The notes: generated from the letters alone by a model not told the origin. 64,000 nt of DNA from AWTP1-13 sp050248715 (GCA_050248715.1 JBFWRV010000017.1:27291-91290), one strand, 5' to 3'; shown: positions 45,250 through 56,300, counted from the stretch's first letter. Made by a program: numbers and translations.

Positions 45250-45686
45250 GCGCATTCTACGTCAAGCTGGGAGACAGCGTGTCGTTCGCCAAGACCGTCG
45301 GCGAGTCCGACATCTACCTGTTCGCCGGCATCACCGGAGATTTTGCGGTCAACCACGTCAACGAGCAGTACATGGCGCGCTCCAAGTACGGCCGGCGCAT
45401 CGCCCACGGCGCGCTGCTGATCGGCTTCGCCTCGACCTGCTCCACCATGATGATCGAGAAGTGCCAGGGCACCTCGGGCGACGAGACGCCGGTATCGCTC
45501 GGCTACGACAAGGTGCGCTTCCTCGGCCCCGTGTTCATCGGCGACACGCTCACCCTCACCTACACCATCACCGAGGTCGACCTTGCCAAGCGCCGCTCGC
45601 GCAGCGACCTCAAGGTGGTCAACCAGAGGGGCGACCTGGTGGGCGTGGCCCAGCACATCCTGGCCTGGGTCAAGGACAAGGGGTGA
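45246..45686 (+). CDS. MaoC-like (R)-specific enoyl-CoA hydratase/dehydratase
   Basis: A 146-residue hot-dog fold protein. FAGITGDFAVNHVNEQYM carries the catalytic Asp and His of the R-hydratase motif, and RIAHGALLIGFASTCSTMM follows. It hydrates an enoyl-CoA or dehydrates a 3-hydroxyacyl-CoA. Its ATG overlaps the CaiB-type stop, so the two act together. Confidence 0.9.
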   Translation: MSAFYVKLGDSVSFAKTVGESDIYLFAGITGDFAVNHVNEQYMARSKYGRRIAHGALLIGFASTCSTMMIEKCQGTSGDETPVSLGYDKVRFLGPVFIGDTLTLTYTITEVDLAKRRSRSDLKVVNQRGDLVGVAQHILAWVKDKG

Positions 45687-45694
45687 GCCGGAGA

Positions 45695-45775
45695 CCGTAG
45701 GTGCAAAAGCGCAGCGCATTGCACCGATCTGCGGGAAGCCCGGCGCAATGCGGCTTCGCCTTTTGCGCCCTACGG
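45695..45775. repeat. Repeat family B (CCGTAGGTGCAAAAGCG...GCGCCCTACGG)
   Basis: The ends CCGTAGGTGCAAAAGCG and TTTTGCGCCCTACGG pair imperfectly over an 81-base unit with GCGCATTGC and GCGCAATGC inside. It matches the degenerate copy at 2281-2355. It lies just after the MaoC gene. Confidence 0.8.
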
Positions 45776-45838
45776 GCGGCCAAAGCGGCGATAATAATGG
45801 CGGGAGCTGATTCGTCGCGCGCCGCGAGGTAGACGTCG

Positions 45839-48076
45839 TTGCAAAGCCTGCTTGCACACCTGGAGGAGGGCCATCCGCCGGTTGCCGCCACGCCGGCGGG
45901 CCGCGTGGCCGTATTGCTGCCGGTCGCGCTCGACCAAACCTACGACTACCTGCTTCCGGAGGGCGTCGAGGCGCTGCCGGGCTCCTTCGTGCTTGTGCCG
46001 TTCGGTCCGCAGGTGCGCATCGGCGTGGTCTGGGACGCAGCCTTCGGCGAAGCCGGCAAGCCGGTCGCGGAGAAGAAGCTCAAGACCATCGTCGCGCCGA
46101 TTGCCGACGTGCCGGCGCTCCCGCCTCTGTCGCTGCGCTTTGCCGAGTGGATGGCCCGCTACACGCTGGCCCCGCTCGGCATGGTGGTGCGCATGATGAT
46201 GGGCCCCTCGGCCCTGTTCGAGCCGTCCAAGCCGCGCGTGGGCGTGAGGCACAACGCCGAGGCACCCGAGCCGCCGCGCATGACGCCCGCCCGCAAGCGC
46301 GCCGTCGGGATCGCCGGCGACGGCCTGATCCGGGCCAAGAGCGCGCTGGCCGCCGAGGCCGGCTGCTCCGCCGGCGTCGTCGACGGCCTGATCGAAGCGG
46401 GCGTGCTGGTCGAGGTCGTGATCCCAGAGCGGCGGCTGCCCGTGCCCAACCCGCTGCACACCCAGGTGCAGTTCACCGAAGCTCAGGCGCGCGCCGTGGC
46501 GGCCATGCGCGCGATTGCCGACGCGGCCGCGTTCTCCGTGACGCTCATCGACGGCGTCACCGGCTCCGGCAAGACCGAGGTCTATTTCGAGGCCGTCGCC
46601 CGCACGCTGGAGAAGGGGCGGCAGGCCCTGATCATGCTGCCCGAGATCGCGCTGACCAGCCAGTTCATGGACCGCTTCGCGGGTCGCTTCGGCTGCGCGC
46701 CGGTGGAGTGGCATTCCGCCCTCTCCTCGGCCGAGCGCGGCCGCGCCTGGCGCGCCGCGGCGACAGGCGAGGCACGGGTGATCGTCGGTGCCCGCTCCGC
46801 GCTGTTCCTGCCCTACAAGGACCTCGGGCTCATCGTCGTCGACGAGGAGCACGACGGCGGCTTCAAGCAGGATGACCGCGTGCACTATCAGGCGCGCGAC
46901 ATGGCCGTGGTGCGCGGCAACCTCGGCAAGCTACCGGTCGTGCTCGCTTCCGCCACGCCCTCCATCGAGAGCCACGTCAACGCGCGCAGCGGCCGCTACG
47001 CCCATGTCGAGCTGCCCGGCCGCTATTCCGGCGCCGAGATGCCGGAGGTCGCCGCCGTCGATCTGCGCCAGCACCCGCCCGAGCGCGGCAGGTGGCTGTC
47101 GCCGCCGCTTGTCGATGCCGTGACGGAGACGCTCGAGCGCCGACAGCAGGCGTTGCTTTTTCTCAATCGCCGCGGGTATGCACCCCTCACGCTCTGCCGC
47201 ACCTGCGGCCACCGCATCGACTGCCCGCAGTGCACGGCCTGGCTGGTCGAGCATCGCTATCGCCAGCGGCTCAACTGCCACCACTGCGGCTTCTCGCTGC
47301 CCATCCCGGAGAAATGCCCCAAGTGCGCCGAACCCGCCTCGCTCGTCGCCTGCGGACCGGGCGTGGAGCGTATCGCCGAGGAGGTCGCCGAGCGCTTCCC
47401 GGCGGCGCGGGTGGCGCTGCTGTCCTCCGACCTCGTGCCGTCGCTCATCGAGATGCGCCAGATCATCAAGGGTATCGAGGCCGGCGAGGCCGACATCATC
47501 ATCGGCACGCAGATGGTGGCGAAGGGCCACCACTTCCCGCAACTCGCCACCGTCGGCATCGTCGACGGCGACTTGGGGCTCGGCCAGGCCGACCCCCGCG
47601 CGGCCGAGCGCACCTTCCAGCTGATGCACCAGGTCACCGGCCGCGCCGGCCGCGCCCTGATCGCGGGCCGCGGACTGGTGCAGACCTACATGCCCGAGCA
47701 CCCCGTGATGCAGGCGATCATTTCCGGCGACCGCGAGGCGTTCCTGGCACGCGAGATCCGCCAGCGGCAGTCGGCGCAGCTGCCGCCCTATGGCCGTTTG
47801 GCGGCCATTGTCGTGTCGGCCCGCGCCAAGGAGCTGGCGCAGCTGTTTGCCCGCGACGTCGCACGCCACGCTCCTGCCGCCACGCGCATCGAGGTTCTGG
47901 GGCCCGCCGAGGCGCCCCTTTCCGTCATCCGGGGCCGTCACCGCTGGCGGCTGCTGGTGAAGGCGCCGCGCGATCTGGACCTCCAGGCCTACCTGCGCGC
48001 GTGGCTCGGCACCCTGCCCAAGCCTCCGGCAGACTTGCGGCTCGTTGTCGACGTCGATCCGTACAATTTCCTGTGA
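45839..48076 (+). CDS. priA: Primosomal protein N' (replication restart helicase PriA)
   Basis: A 745-residue superfamily 2 helicase: N-terminal DNA-binding domain (VAVLLPVALDQTYDYLLP), Walker A VTGSGKTE around 240-247, DEEH box at 335-338, and eight zinc-ligand cysteines 453, 456, 462, 465, 480, 483, 493 and 496. Then come GTQMVAKGHHFPQ and the C-terminal QLPPYGRLA domain. It reloads the replisome at stalled forks. The start is TTG at 45839 with GAGG upstream; no better start is in frame. Confidence 0.96.
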   Translation: MQSLLAHLEEGHPPVAATPAGRVAVLLPVALDQTYDYLLPEGVEALPGSFVLVPFGPQVRIGVVWDAAFGEAGKPVAEKKLKTIVAPIADVPALPPLSLRFAEWMARYTLAPLGMVVRMMMGPSALFEPSKPRVGVRHNAEAPEPPRMTPARKRAVGIAGDGLIRAKSALAAEAGCSAGVVDGLIEAGVLVEVVIPERRLPVPNPLHTQVQFTEAQARAVAAMRAIADAAAFSVTLIDGVTGSGKTEVYFEAVARTLEKGRQALIMLPEIALTSQFMDRFAGRFGCAPVEWHSALSSAERGRAWRAAATGEARVIVGARSALFLPYKDLGLIVVDEEHDGGFKQDDRVHYQARDMAVVRGNLGKLPVVLASATPSIESHVNARSGRYAHVELPGRYSGAEMPEVAAVDLRQHPPERGRWLSPPLVDAVTETLERRQQALLFLNRRGYAPLTLCRTCGHRIDCPQCTAWLVEHRYRQRLNCHHCGFSLPIPEKCPKCAEPASLVACGPGVERIAEEVAERFPAARVALLSSDLVPSLIEMRQIIKGIEAGEADIIIGTQMVAKGHHFPQLATVGIVDGDLGLGQADPRAAERTFQLMHQVTGRAGRALIAGRGLVQTYMPEHPVMQAIISGDREAFLAREIRQRQSAQLPPYGRLAAIVVSARAKELAQLFARDVARHAPAATRIEVLGPAEAPLSVIRGRHRWRLLVKAPRDLDLQAYLRAWLGTLPKPPADLRLVVDVDPYNFL

Positions 48077-48170
48077 GAGCGGGCCACGCTCTGCTAGTGC
48101 GGCTGCCATCGCTCCCTGATTCGGCCTCAAAACGCCCTATAAGCGGCAGGACTGGAGGAACCTGGAGCGC

Positions 48171-48204
48171 GGTAACCAGCGTTTAGGTTAGGCTTGGTAA
48201 CCAG
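48171..48204. repeat. Direct repeat GGTAACCAG, 25-base period
   Basis: GGTAACCAG occurs at 48171-48179 and 48196-48204 in the gap between priA and the L,D-transpeptidase gene. The spacing is about two and a half helical turns, so a regulator-binding role is possible but unproven. Confidence 0.35.
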
Positions 48205-48274
48205 TGAGTGCTCCGAGTATTCCAAGTATGACGTCAAGCGTGCGCCCTGCGCTCCCCACTCCAAGGTCCTGCCC

Positions 48275-49900
48275 ATGACCCCTCGCCGCCCCTCCATGCG
48301 GATGCTGATACGTCTCTCCGCCGCCGCGGTCGCCGCAATGCTCGCAGGCACCGCAACCGAGGCCGCCGCGCGGACCAGCCGGGAGGCCAAGCGCGACGAA
48401 ACGGTTCCATCCAGGCCGGCCGGAACGCCGCTGATGGCGGTCGTGTCGCTGAGCGAGCAGCGGATCACGATCTACGATGCCGACGGCCGCATCCTGCGGG
48501 CGCCGATCTCGACCGGCCAGCGCGGATATGAGACGCCCGCAGGCCTGTACAGCATCATCCAAAAGAACCGGGAGCACTACTCCAACCTCTACGACGATGC
48601 GGCCATGCCCTTCATGCAGCGCATCACATGGTCGGGGATCGCCCTGCACGCGGGCGCGCTGCCGGGCTATCCCGCATCGCATGGCTGCGTGCGGCTGCCC
48701 TACGCCTTCGCCGAGCGAATCTTTGACATGACCAAGATGGGCATGCGCGTAGTGGTGATGCCGCGCGATGGAGCGCCGGTCAGCATCACTCATTCGATGC
48801 TCTTCAAGCCGCAACCGATCGCTGCCGAGGTCGCGACTGCACCCCGGCCGGCCGTTGCCGACGAGGCGCAGAAGATGCGCCTGGGCGGCGCCACCCCCAA
48901 TGCCAACGTCCCCCCGTCCACCGTTCCCCCCAAGCAGCTGCAAACGCTGAGGTCGATAGCTGCCGCCAAGGCGGCGGAAGCCGAGGCGGCGGGGAAGACG
49001 GCAGACGCGGCGCGCCTCGCTGCCTCGAAAGCGAGGAAGGAGGCGGCCCGCCTCGTGAAGTCCCAGCGCCTCGCCGAGGCCGCCAAGCGGCGGGCGGATG
49101 CGCTGCTCAAGGACGCCGAGGAAGCGCTCGAAAGCGCCGACACCCCGGCCGAGAAGGAGCGCGCGGAGCAGGCCAAGGCCAAGGCCTCCGCCAAGGTCGC
49201 GGAGGCCCAGAGTCGGCTCGAGGCCACAACGGCGGAGGCGCAACCGCTGGCGGGAGCGGCCGAGCGCGCCCGCGAGGAGGCCAAGACGGCCGAGGCCGCA
49301 AGGGCTGCAGCCGCGAGCGCGGCCAAGGAGGCAGCTGCCAGAATGGCGCCGGTGTCGGTGTTCATCAGCCGGGAGACGCAAAAGCTCTACGTTCGCCAGG
49401 CCTTCCAGCCCGTGTTCGAGAGCCCCGTGACCATCCGCGATCCCGATCGGCCGATCGGCACCCATCTCTATACCGCTCTGGAGTACACCAGCGGCGGCGA
49501 TGACGTGCGCTGGAGCGCCCTTGCCATGACCAAGGGCCGGGACGATGACGAGCCGTCGCAGCGCCGGCGCCACCGCAGCGCCAGCCGGCAGTCGTCCGAA
49601 CCGGCCGTGACGGACGTCGCCGGCGCCAAGGCTGCGCTCGAGCGCATCACCATCCCTCAGGACGCGATCGACCGGATCTCGGAGGTCGTATCCCCAGGCT
49701 CCTCCGTCATCATCTCGGACGAGCCGATCAGCCGGGAGACGGGCAAGGGGACGGACTTCATCGTGGTGATGAGCGGCGAGCCCCAGGGCGGTATCAAGAT
49801 TCGGCGCCGGCCTCAGCCCTGGGGTGGCGACTACGAGCGCGGCTACAGCCGCCGGTCACCCTACTGGGGCGGCGGCGGCAGCCCGTTCTTCCGCTGGTAG
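48275..49900 (+). CDS. L,D-transpeptidase (YkuD) with coiled-coil and second degenerate domain
   Basis: A 541-residue exported protein. A signal-like segment (LSAAAVAAMLAGTATEAAA) is followed by a YkuD domain with His125 and SHGCVR at 135-140 (catalytic Cys138). A long Ala-, Glu- and Lys-rich coiled coil spans about 215-355, then a second YkuD-like stretch (VFISRETQKLYVRQAFQPVF) without a catalytic Cys. The Arg- and Gly-rich tail is basic. It cross-links peptidoglycan or attaches proteins to it. ATG 48275 has AAGG upstream; the frame is open to 48194. Confidence 0.88.
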   Translation: MTPRRPSMRMLIRLSAAAVAAMLAGTATEAAARTSREAKRDETVPSRPAGTPLMAVVSLSEQRITIYDADGRILRAPISTGQRGYETPAGLYSIIQKNREHYSNLYDDAAMPFMQRITWSGIALHAGALPGYPASHGCVRLPYAFAERIFDMTKMGMRVVVMPRDGAPVSITHSMLFKPQPIAAEVATAPRPAVADEAQKMRLGGATPNANVPPSTVPPKQLQTLRSIAAAKAAEAEAAGKTADAARLAASKARKEAARLVKSQRLAEAAKRRADALLKDAEEALESADTPAEKERAEQAKAKASAKVAEAQSRLEATTAEAQPLAGAAERAREEAKTAEAARAAAASAAKEAAARMAPVSVFISRETQKLYVRQAFQPVFESPVTIRDPDRPIGTHLYTALEYTSGGDDVRWSALAMTKGRDDDEPSQRRRHRSASRQSSEPAVTDVAGAKAALERITIPQDAIDRISEVVSPGSSVIISDEPISRETGKGTDFIVVMSGEPQGGIKIRRRPQPWGGDYERGYSRRSPYWGGGGSPFFRW

Positions 49901-49924
49901 TGCCGACCCGCCTCGCGCTCGCCT

Positions 49925-50130
49925 CGCTCTGAGCTTGTCGAAGGGTGGGTGCGGCACCTGAGTCGCGCTTCGACTGGTTCAGCACGGGGGTGGAGGGTTC
50001 GGCTCCGGAGCTTGAAGCAAGCGCGGTCGTGGACGCGCCCTCGCCCTGAGCTTGTCGAAGGGCGGGCGACGCGCATGAGCCGCGCTTCGACCCTTGGAAC
50101 AAGTCCCAGGGCAGGCAGGCTCGGCACGGG
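49925..50130. repeat. Repeat family E, two units
   Basis: CTGAGCTTGTCGAAGGGTGGG and CCTGAGCTTGTCGAAGGGCG are paired with GCGCTTCGACTGGTTCAGCA and GCGCTTCGACCCTTGGAAC arms. The block occupies most of the 275-base gap between the convergent L,D-transpeptidase and RND genes; no gene is seen in it. Confidence 0.8.
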
Positions 50131-50175
50131 GTCCAAGCGTCGGCAGTGAATTGGCCGTGGCACCTGCGAGGGGCC

Positions 50176-53100
50176 TCACCCCGCGCGGGCAACTTGCGTC
50201 CGAGGCTGGCGCGTGGCCTCGGGGCCGACCAGGCCGCCCAGCCGCCGGTGCAGCCGGTCGAGCAGCACGTAGATCATCGGCGTCGTGTAGAGGGTGAGCA
50301 CCTGTGACACGAGAAGGCCGCCGATGATGCTGATCCCCAGCGGCCGGCGCAGCTCCGAGCCCGGCCCCACCGCCAGCGCCAGGGGAAGGGCACCGAGCAG
50401 CGCCGCAAACGTCGTCATGAGGATCGGGCGAAAGCGCTCGCGCGCAGCCTCCAGCACGGCCCGCTCGGCGCTCAGCCCGTGCTGGCGCTCCTGCTCGAGG
50501 GCGAAGTCCACCAGCATGATGCCGTTTTTCTTGACGATGCCGATCAGCAGGATGATGCCGATGAGCGCGATCACCGACAGCTCCATGCCGGCAAAATGCA
50601 GGGCGATCAGCGCACCCAGGCCCGCCGAGGGCAGGGTCGAGATGATGGTGAGGGGGTGGGCGAGACTTTCGTAGAGCACGCCCAGCACGATGTAGACGGA
50701 CAGCAGCGCGGCGATGATGAGCAGCGGCTGCGCGCTCGCCTGCCGTGCGAAGGCCTTGGCATCGCCCGCTGCCTCGGCGCGTATGACGTCCGGTATCCTG
50801 AGCTCGGCGATGGCAGCCTGAATGGCCTGGGTGGCCTCGTCGAGGGTCGTATCCGGCAACAGATTGTAGGTGATCGTCACGGCCGGGAACGGCCCCTGGT
50901 GATTGACGACGAGCGGCGCCATCGTCTTCTCCACGCGGATCAGGCTGGCGAGCGGCACCTGCGCGCCGTTCGCGCCCGGTACGAAGACGCGTGCGAAGTC
51001 GGAAGGGTCGCGCTGGAAGCGCGGGTCGACCTCGAGCACGACGCGGTACTGATTGCGCTGGGTGTAGATGGTCGAAATCTGCCGCTGCGCGAAGGCATTG
51101 TTGAGCGCGCTGTCGATGTCCTGCATGCGCACGCCCAGCCGGGACGCGGTCTGGCGGTCGACGGTGATGCTGGCCTGCAGGCCACCCTGCTCGCGGTCGG
51201 TATTGACATCGACGAGGCCGGGCACCTGGCTCAGGCGATCGACGATCCTGGGCACCCACTGATAGAGCACGTCGAAGTCGGGGCTCCAGAACGTCAGCTG
51301 GTAGGTGGCCCGGCCCTGGCGGGCGCCGGTGCGGATGTCCTGCGAGGCCGTCATGAACACCGTAATACCCTCGACGCTCGCAAGCTCCCGCCGCAGCCGG
51401 TCGACGACACGCTGCGTGGTGAGGCCGCCGCGCTCGGCCAGTGGCTTCAAGCTGATGAACATGCGTCCCCGGTTGACGGACGCGTTGAAGCCGGAGGCGC
51501 CCACCGACGAGCCGACGGCCGCGACCGCCGGGTCGCTGAGGACGATGTCGAGGGCCTGGCGCTGCAGCTTCACCATGGCGTCATAGGAGATATCCGGCGA
51601 GGCGCGCGTCGAGCCGAACACGAGGCCGGTGTCGTCCTGGGGGAAATAGCCCTTCGGCGTCTTGATGTAGAGATTTACCGTCACGGCGACAGTTGCCAGC
51701 ATGACGATCAGCATCAGGAAGCGCCAATGCAGCACGGTCGTCAACGAGCGCATGTAACCCCGCACCAGCCAGCCCATCACGCCCTCGACGATGCGGTCGA
51801 GCCTTGTGCCGTCCGGACTCGGCGGCCGCTTGACGAAATGCGCGCAGATCATCGGCGTGACCGTTAGCGACACAACGGTCGAGACGACGATGGCAAACAC
51901 CAGCGTCACCGAGAACTCGCGCAGCAGCCGGCCGACCACGCCGTCCATGAACAGGAGGGGGATGAAGGCGGCCACGAGCGATATGCTGATGGAGATGACC
52001 GTGAAGCCGATCTGGCGCGCGCCTTCAAGCGCCGCCCGCATCGGCCGCATACCCGCCTCCAGGTTGCGGAACATGTTCTCGATCATGACGATGGCGTCAT
52101 CGACGACGAAGCCGACTGAGATCACCAGCGCCATCAGCGTGAGATTGTTGACCGAGAAGCCGGCAAGCCACATGGCCGCGCACGTGCCGGCGAGCGACAG
52201 GGGGACGGTGATGCCGGCCGCAATCGTGGGCGTCGGCCGGCGCAGGAAGGCATAGACGACCAGCATCACCAGCACGACCGAGAGCCCGAGCGTGACCTGC
52301 ATGTCGGCGACGCTGGCGCGGATGGTTCCGGTGCGGTCGGAGAGCACGGAGATCTCCACGCCGGCCGGGATCCAGCGCTTGATCTCGGGGATCAGCTCGC
52401 GGATGTGGTCGACGGTCTCGATGACGTTGGCGTCGGCCTGCTTGGTGATGATGAGCAGGATCGCGGGCTGCGCGTTGAACATCGCCGAGGCGCGCGAGTT
52501 GCGGTTGCTCTGCTCCACCGTCGCCACATCGGAGAGCCGCACCACGTTGCCGTCGCGCGTCTTGATGACTATGTTGCGGTACTCCTCGATGGTGCGCAGC
52601 TGGGCGTTGCTCTCGATGGCGACGGCGCGCGCATCGCCGTCGATGATCCCGAGGGGAGCGAGCGCATTGGCGTTGACGATGGCGGTGCGCACGTGCTCGA
52701 CGCTGAGGCCCATCGACGACAGCAGCATCGGATTGGCGCGCACGCGGATGGCCGGTTGCTCGGCACCGGCAACCTGCACCTCTGCCACGCCGTCCACCTG
52801 CGCGATGCGCTGGGCGATCACGGTGTCGGCGGCATCGTAGAGGTCGGACGCCGGGATCGTCTTTGAGGTCAGCGCCAGGATCAGCACGGGCGCGGCGGCG
52901 GGGTTCGACTTCTTGAAGCGCGGCAGCTGCGGTAGATCGCTCGGCAGGTCGGTGGCGGCGGCGTTGAGCGCGGCCTGCACATCGCGCGCGGCGCCGTCGA
53001 GGCTGCGCGAGAGGTCGAACTGGATCGAGATGCGGGTGGAGCCGAGCGAGCTCACGGAGGTCATCTCGGTGACGCCGGCGATCTCGCCCAGGCGTCGCTC

Positions 53101-53301
53101 CAGCGGCGCGGCGATGGTGGCCGCCATCGTCTCGGGATCAGCGCCGGGGCGGGTGGCGCTGACGTTGATGGTGGCGAACTCGACCGACGGCAGGCTGGCG
53201 ACCGGCAAGAACCAATAGGCGACGATGCCCAGCAGGAGCAGGCCCACGGCCAGAAGCGTGGTGCCGATCGGTCTCTCTATGAACGGTCGCGAGAAGTTCA
53301 T
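50176..53301 (-). CDS. RND efflux pump inner-membrane subunit (MdtC-like)
   Basis: A 1041-residue RND transporter with 12 membrane segments and two large periplasmic loops. The start NFSRPFIERPIGTTLLAVGLLLLG, the proton-relay pair in SVGFVVDDAIVMIENMFRN, and GIVKKNGIMLVDFALEQER are standard for the HAE1/MdtBC group. It exports drugs or other hydrophobic molecules across the envelope. It begins four bases after the preceding RND gene, so the pair probably forms a heteromeric pump like MdtB-MdtC. No TolC-type outer membrane gene is in the window. Confidence 0.94.
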   Translation of the reverse strand: MNFSRPFIERPIGTTLLAVGLLLLGIVAYWFLPVASLPSVEFATINVSATRPGADPETMAATIAAPLERRLGEIAGVTEMTSVSSLGSTRISIQFDLSRSLDGAARDVQAALNAAATDLPSDLPQLPRFKKSNPAAAPVLILALTSKTIPASDLYDAADTVIAQRIAQVDGVAEVQVAGAEQPAIRVRANPMLLSSMGLSVEHVRTAIVNANALAPLGIIDGDARAVAIESNAQLRTIEEYRNIVIKTRDGNVVRLSDVATVEQSNRNSRASAMFNAQPAILLIITKQADANVIETVDHIRELIPEIKRWIPAGVEISVLSDRTGTIRASVADMQVTLGLSVVLVMLVVYAFLRRPTPTIAAGITVPLSLAGTCAAMWLAGFSVNNLTLMALVISVGFVVDDAIVMIENMFRNLEAGMRPMRAALEGARQIGFTVISISISLVAAFIPLLFMDGVVGRLLREFSVTLVFAIVVSTVVSLTVTPMICAHFVKRPPSPDGTRLDRIVEGVMGWLVRGYMRSLTTVLHWRFLMLIVMLATVAVTVNLYIKTPKGYFPQDDTGLVFGSTRASPDISYDAMVKLQRQALDIVLSDPAVAAVGSSVGASGFNASVNRGRMFISLKPLAERGGLTTQRVVDRLRRELASVEGITVFMTASQDIRTGARQGRATYQLTFWSPDFDVLYQWVPRIVDRLSQVPGLVDVNTDREQGGLQASITVDRQTASRLGVRMQDIDSALNNAFAQRQISTIYTQRNQYRVVLEVDPRFQRDPSDFARVFVPGANGAQVPLASLIRVEKTMAPLVVNHQGPFPAVTITYNLLPDTTLDEATQAIQAAIAELRIPDVIRAEAAGDAKAFARQASAQPLLIIAALLSVYIVLGVLYESLAHPLTIISTLPSAGLGALIALHFAGMELSVIALIGIILLIGIVKKNGIMLVDFALEQERQHGLSAERAVLEAARERFRPILMTTFAALLGALPLALAVGPGSELRRPLGISIIGGLLVSQVLTLYTTPMIYVLLDRLHRRLGGLVGPEATRQPRTQVARAG

Positions 53302-53305
53302 GGGC

Positions 53306-56300
53306 CTACTCCGCCGGCCCGTGAACGGCCTCGGCCGGCCCGCGCGCGGATACGGGCTCAGCCTCGCCGTCGTCGGCGGGGGCCGGCGCCAGGCGCGCGC
53401 GCACGCGCTCCATGGTCAGGTAGATCACGGGCGTCGTGTAGAGCGTCAGCAATTGTGACAGCAGCAGGCCGCCGATGATGGTCACGCCCAGCGGGTTTCT
53501 CAGCTCCGAGCCGGTGCCGCTCTCGAGCGCCAGAGGCAGGGCGCCGAACAGGGCTGCCAGCGTCGTCATCATGATCGGTCGGAAGCGCAGCAGGCTCGCC
53601 TGGATGATGGACTCGCGCGGGCTGAGGCCCTGCACGCGCTCCGCCTCCAGCGCGAAGTCGATCATCATGATGGCGTTCTTCTTGACGATGCCCATCAGCA
53701 GCACGATGCCGATCAGCCCGATCATCGACAGGTCCATGCCGCACGCCATGAGCGCGAGCAGCGCGCCGATGCCGGCCGAGGGGAGCGTGGTGAGAATCGT
53801 GAAGGGGTGGACGAAACTCTCGTAGAGCACGCCGAGCACGATGTAGATGGCGATCACGGCAGCCAGGATCAGCCACGGTTGCCCCCTCAGCGACCGGGTG
53901 AACTCGTCCGCGTCGCCCGAATAGCTGCCGGTCACCGACGTCGGCATGCCGATTTCGCGCTGGGACGTGGTGATGGCGGTCACGGCATCGCTGAGCGAGC
54001 GCCCCGGAGCCAGGTTGAAGCTGATGGTGACGGAGGGGAACTGGTCCTGATGGCTGACGGCCAGCGGCGCGGTGCGGCGCTCGATGCGGGCGACCGCGCT
54101 CAGCGGCACCTGCGCGCCGGCCGAGGACGGGACGTAGATGCGGTCCAGCGCCGTCGGGTCGCCCTGGTAGCGCGGCTGGGCCTCGAGCACGACGCGATAC
54201 TGATTCGCCTGGGCATAGATGGTGGAGATCTGCCGCTGGCCGAAGGCGTCGTTCAGCGCGTCGTTGATGGCCTGCATGGAGACGCCGAGCCGCCCAGCGG
54301 TCTCCCGGTCGACACGCACCATCGCGCGCAGGCCGCCGTCCTGGGCCTCCGAGACGACCTCGCGCAAAGCCGGCGACTGGCGCAGCCTCTCGGTCAGCCG
54401 TGCGGACCAAGCCGCGACCTCTTTCTCGTCACTGCCCACGAGCGTGTACTGGTACTGCGCCCTGCTGACGCGCGTGCTGATCTGCACATCCTGCACCGCC
54501 TGGAAGTAGACGATGACGCCGGGAATGGCGGCCACCTTGTCCTTGAGCCGCTCGATGACGGTGGCGACGCTCGCCAGCCGCGAGTCCTTGGGCTTCAGCG
54601 TGACCTTGAGGTTGCCGGCGTTGGGGGTCGGATTGAGCGAGCTGACGCCCACGACGGTGACCACCGCGTCGACGTCGGGGTCGCTGCGGATGGCATCCCC
54701 TACCCGGTCCTGCACCTTGACCATCTCGGCGAAGGAAACCTCGGGCCCGGCCTCGAGCACGGCCTGGACCAGGCCCGTGTCCTGCACCGGCAGGAAGCCC
54801 TTCGGCACCACCAGGTAGAGGCCGATGGTGATCGCCAGCGTCGCCGCCATCGTCAGCAGCGTTGCGCGCTCATGGCGCAGCACCCACAGCAGGCTGACGT
54901 GGTAGCCGGCGATCACCTTGTCGACGAGGCCGTTGAAGTAGGCGCCGATCCGTCCGCCCTGGTGCCCTCCGCCCTGGTGGCGCAGCATGCGCGAGCACAT
55001 CATCGGGGTCAGGGTCAGCGACACGACGGCGGAGATGACGACGGCGATCGTCAGCGTGAGCGCGAACTCGCGGAACATGCGGCCGACGAGCCCGGTCATG
55101 AACAAAAGCGGGATGAACACTGCGATCAGCGACAGCGTCAGCGAGATCACCGTGAAGCCGATCTCGCGCGCGCCATCGAGCGCCGCCTGCATGGGCTTTT
55201 CGCCCTTTTCCATATGGCGCACGATGTTCTCGATCATGACGATCGCATCGTCGACGACGAAGCCGGTGCCGATGGTCAGCGCCATCAAGGACAGGTTGTC
55301 GAGCGAGAAGCCGCAGAACCACATGATGCCGAAGGTCGCCACCAGCGAGACCGGCAGCGCCACGCCGGCGATGATCGTGGCGCGGATGGTGCGAAGGAAC
55401 AGCAACACCACCAGCACGACCAGGGCGACGCTGAGCACGAGGGTGAACTGCACGTCGCGCACGGAGGCGCGGATGGTGCCGGTGCGGTCGTGCACGACGG
55501 TCAGCCTGGCATCGCTCGGCATGGCGCGCTGCAGGCGTGGCAGCTCCGCCCTGACGCGCTGCACCGTGTCGATGACGTTGGCGCCGGGCTGGCGATGCAC
55601 GTTGATGACCACCGCCGGCTCGCCCTGGTACCAGCCGCCGACCTTGGCGTTCTCCAGGCTGTCTATGACGTCGGCGACGTCCTTGAGCAGCACGGGCGCG
55701 TTGTTGCGATAGGCGATGACCAGCGTCCTGTAGGCGTCGGCGCTGGAGATCTGGTCGTTGGCGGCAATGGTGTAGGACTGGTGGGCGCCGTCGAGCGAGC
55801 CCTTGGGCCCCGAGACGTTGGCAGCCACCACGGCCGCGCGCAGGTCCGCCATGCTCATGCCGTAGGCGGCCAGCCGCGAAAGATCCGCCTGGATGCGCAC
55901 CGCCGGCCGGATGCCCCCTTCGACGGAGACGTGGCCGACGCCCGGCACCGAGGCCAACCGCTGGGCCATCATGGTGTCGGCGAGGTCGGAGAGGCCGCGC
56001 AGCGGCACCGTCGGCGACGTGAGCGCAAGCGTGATGATCGGCGCGTCGGCCGGGTTCACCTTGGAGTAGGTCGGCGGGTAGGGCAGGTTGCGCGGCAGGG
56101 TCGAGCCCGCGGCGTTGATTGCCGACTGCACATCCTGCGCCGCCGCATCGATGTCTCGGTTGAGATCGAACTGCAGCGTGATCTGGCTTATGCCGTAGGA
56201 GGAGGTCGACGTCATCGTCGCGAGCGCCGGGATCTGTCCGAGCTGGCGCTCCAGCGGCGCCGTGACCAGGTTCGCCGTCGTGTCGGGATTGGCACCGGGC

